A DNA stretch of 64,000 nt from NCBI RefSeq assembly GCF_007858495.1, contig NZ_CP041663.1:372001-436000 (forward strand). The letters run 5' to 3'. The notes below the pieces were generated by a model. The model was given only the letters and a program-made list of their open reading frames with translations, ran no database searches and was not told the origin of the DNA. This DNA comes from Mycoplasma anserisalpingitidis (GTDB lineage: Bacteria; Bacillota_I; Bacilli_A; Mycoplasmatales; Metamycoplasmataceae). Positions 57,728 through 64,000 of the stretch are shown in pieces (the stretch's first letter is position 1; each line of letters begins with the position of its first letter). The position numbers and the translations under genes are program-made.

Positions 57728-57754
57728 ATAAAAAAGTCAACCTAAGTTGACTCA
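57728..57754 (-). terminator. Terminator of the rpoBC operon
   Basis: Stem AGTCAAC/GTTGACT (57735-57752) followed by TTTTTTATTTA on the minus strand, 21 nt past the rpoC stop. The 140 nt between it and the cysteine-rich gene are AT-rich, with no gene seen. Confidence 0.88.
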
Positions 57755-57774
57755 ATTATTGATTGATTTTTCTA

Positions 57775-62194
<4,420 letters not shown>

Positions 62195-62202
<8 letters not shown>

Positions 62203-64000
62203 TATCTACCTCTCCTGATTCTAGGTATTGGAAGATATCATCATCTTCTTCCTCGTTATTTTTCTCTTTAAGAGTTAATTTCATTCCTAAACCTCTAAGT
62301 TCATAGCTAAGAACATTAAATGATTCAGGTGTACCTGGTTTAGGTAATTCTCTACCACTAGCTAAAGCACTATAAAGTAAGTTTCTTCCTTGAATATCAT
62401 CAGATTTGTAAGTCAAGATTTCTTGTAGAACATTTGTTGCACCATAAGCTTCAATAGCTCATGTTTCCATTTCTCCAAATCTTTGACCCCCGTTTTGACT
62501 TTTTCCTCCAAGTGGTTGTTGTGTAATTAATGAGTAAGGACCAACACTACGACCGTGCATCTTATCGTCGATCATGTGGTTAAGTTTAAGCATGTACATA
62601 ACTCCAACAGAAACTGGGTTGTCAAATTTTTCACCTGTAACTGGATCAATTAAAATTTGTTTTCCTGTTTTTGGAAGTCCGGCTTCTTCAAGAGCGTTTT
62701 CGATATCTTGTTTTTTAACACCATCAAATGAAGGAGTAACGAATTTTACACCAAGTTTACGAGCAGCCATTCCAAGGTGAAGTTCAAGAACTTGACCAAT
62801 ATTCATACGAGATGGCACCCCTTGAGGGTTAAGCATGATATCTACTGGTGTACCATCTTCAAGGTGTGGCATATCTTCTTCAGGTAAAACAATAGAGATA
62901 ACCCCTTTGTTACCATGACGTCCAGCCATCTTATCACCAACTTTAATTTTTCTCTTTTGAGCAATAGAAACTTTAACAATCTTGTCAATACCATCTTCAA
63001 GAACATCACCAAGTTCTCTACTTAATACTTCAACACCTATAACTGTACCATTGTGACCGTTTTTAACTTTTAGTGATGTGTCTCTATCACTTGAAGGTCT
63101 TTGTTGTAGGATTGCCATCAATAATTTTTCTTCCTGAGTTGGATTTTCTTCACCTTTAGGGCTTACACGACCTACTAGAACATCACCAGGAACTACTTCA
63201 GAACCAACTCTAACAATTCCATTTTCATCTAAGTTTCTTAATGAATATTTTGAAACGTTTGGAATTGAAGCTGTTAATTTATCATCACCAGCTTTACTAT
63301 TTCTGAATTGAATTGTTTGTTCTTCAATATGAATAGAAGTATAAACATCATCCTTAACAAGCTTTTCATTTAAGATGATAGCATCTTCGTAGTTATATCC
63401 GTTTCAAGTTGTAAAAGCAACTAAAACGTTTTTACCTAAAGCTAATTCTCCGTTTTTGAACGATGAACCATCAACGATTAATTCACCTTCTTCAACTTTA
63501 TCACCAAGTTTTACAATTGGAATTTGGTTAATAACTGTACCTTGATTTGATCTTTCAAAGTTTCTTAAAACGTATTTATCAGTTGTTCCTTTATCATTTT
63601 TAATGTGAATTTTTTGTGAGTCAACATAAACAACCTCACCAGCATTTTTAGCCACTAAGTTGTATGCTGAATATTTAGCAATATCTCCTTCAATACCTGT
63701 TGCAACATAAGGAGCTTCAGCTTGAAGAAGGGGAACTGCTTGACGTTGCATGTTAGAACCCATAAGAGCACGGTTAGCATCGTCATTTTCTAAGAAAGGA
63801 ATTGCACCAGCAGCTACCGAAACCATTTGTTTTGACGAAACCTCAATAAAATCTACTTCACTTGGTTTATCAATAACATAGTTATAATTATGTCTAATTG
63901 TGATTAATTCATCAACAATTCTGTTGTTTTCATCAACAGTTACTGATGATTGAGAGAATTTATATCCAATTTCTTCAGAAGCTGTTAAATATCTAACATC
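62195..64000 (-). CDS. rpoB: DNA-directed RNA polymerase subunit beta (5' end beyond window)
   Basis: The C-terminal 601 residues of RpoB. Signatures: [54 protein letters not shown], the clamp segment [20 protein letters not shown] and [16 protein letters not shown] (W by UGA). The rifampicin-binding cluster lies upstream and is not in the window. An acidic tail ([19 protein letters not shown]) precedes the stop, which lies within the first codons of rpoC. Confidence 0.98.

Overview
The window is a very AT-rich mollicute chromosome segment. Nearly every long gene reads correctly only if UGA codes for tryptophan, so stretches that look like strings of small frames in the standard code are single genes (for example lon, rpoC and a 1,798-residue surface protein). 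There are no cell-wall or amino-acid biosynthesis genes, many lipoproteins and peptide importers, and a sugar PTS. I infer a host-associated Mycoplasma of the Hominis group (Mycoplasmopsis-like); the species cannot be fixed from the sequence.

Layout. 1-10.4 kb, minus strand: a peptide-type ABC permease cut by the window edge, HPr, Lon, leucyl-tRNA synthetase with an eroded editing site, an S-component-like membrane protein, small membrane proteins, and a fused glucose-type PTS permease (EIICBA). 10.5-16 kb, plus strand: a glycosyltransferase-like gene, an RDD protein, a PcrA/UvrD helicase and an uncharacterised protein, closed by a bidirectional terminator. 16-22.7 kb, minus strand: gdpP-rplI-dnaB, a 27-codon coupled small ORF, a CNNM/CBS transporter, a PTS EIIA and DegV. 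22.8-27.3 kb: an overlapping operon of a secreted protein and two DUF31 (mycoplasma serine protease family) proteins, one with an intact active site and one without.

27.4-52.9 kb is a nutrient-acquisition block. Two complete oppABCDF peptide importers flank a tandem pair of lipoproteins. The second importer sits directly behind a giant HExxH/PDxFFG surface metalloprotease, which suggests coupled peptide cutting and uptake. The first importer (oppA1) and the lipoprotein pair are each preceded by a copy of the same about 165-nt structured RNA followed by an intrinsic terminator. The copies share a closing stem, a covarying stem and a way for the closing-stem strand to pair into the terminator. 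This is a riboswitch-type attenuator that partly resembles the lysine riboswitch, and it is the most interesting finding here.

53-57.6 kb is an accessory island: tRNA-Leu(CAA), an all-alpha dUTPase-like protein, a ribbon-helix-helix protein whose promoter lies in a perfect 20-bp palindrome, a 5-methylcytosine methyltransferase, and its probable restriction endonuclease split by an IS30-family element with 26-bp inverted ends and a 13-bp target duplication. Removing the element and one repeat restores an in-frame 230-residue protein. A 110-residue protein with 23 cysteines follows. 57.7-64 kb holds rpoC and the 3' part of rpoB. No rRNA genes or CRISPR arrays were seen.
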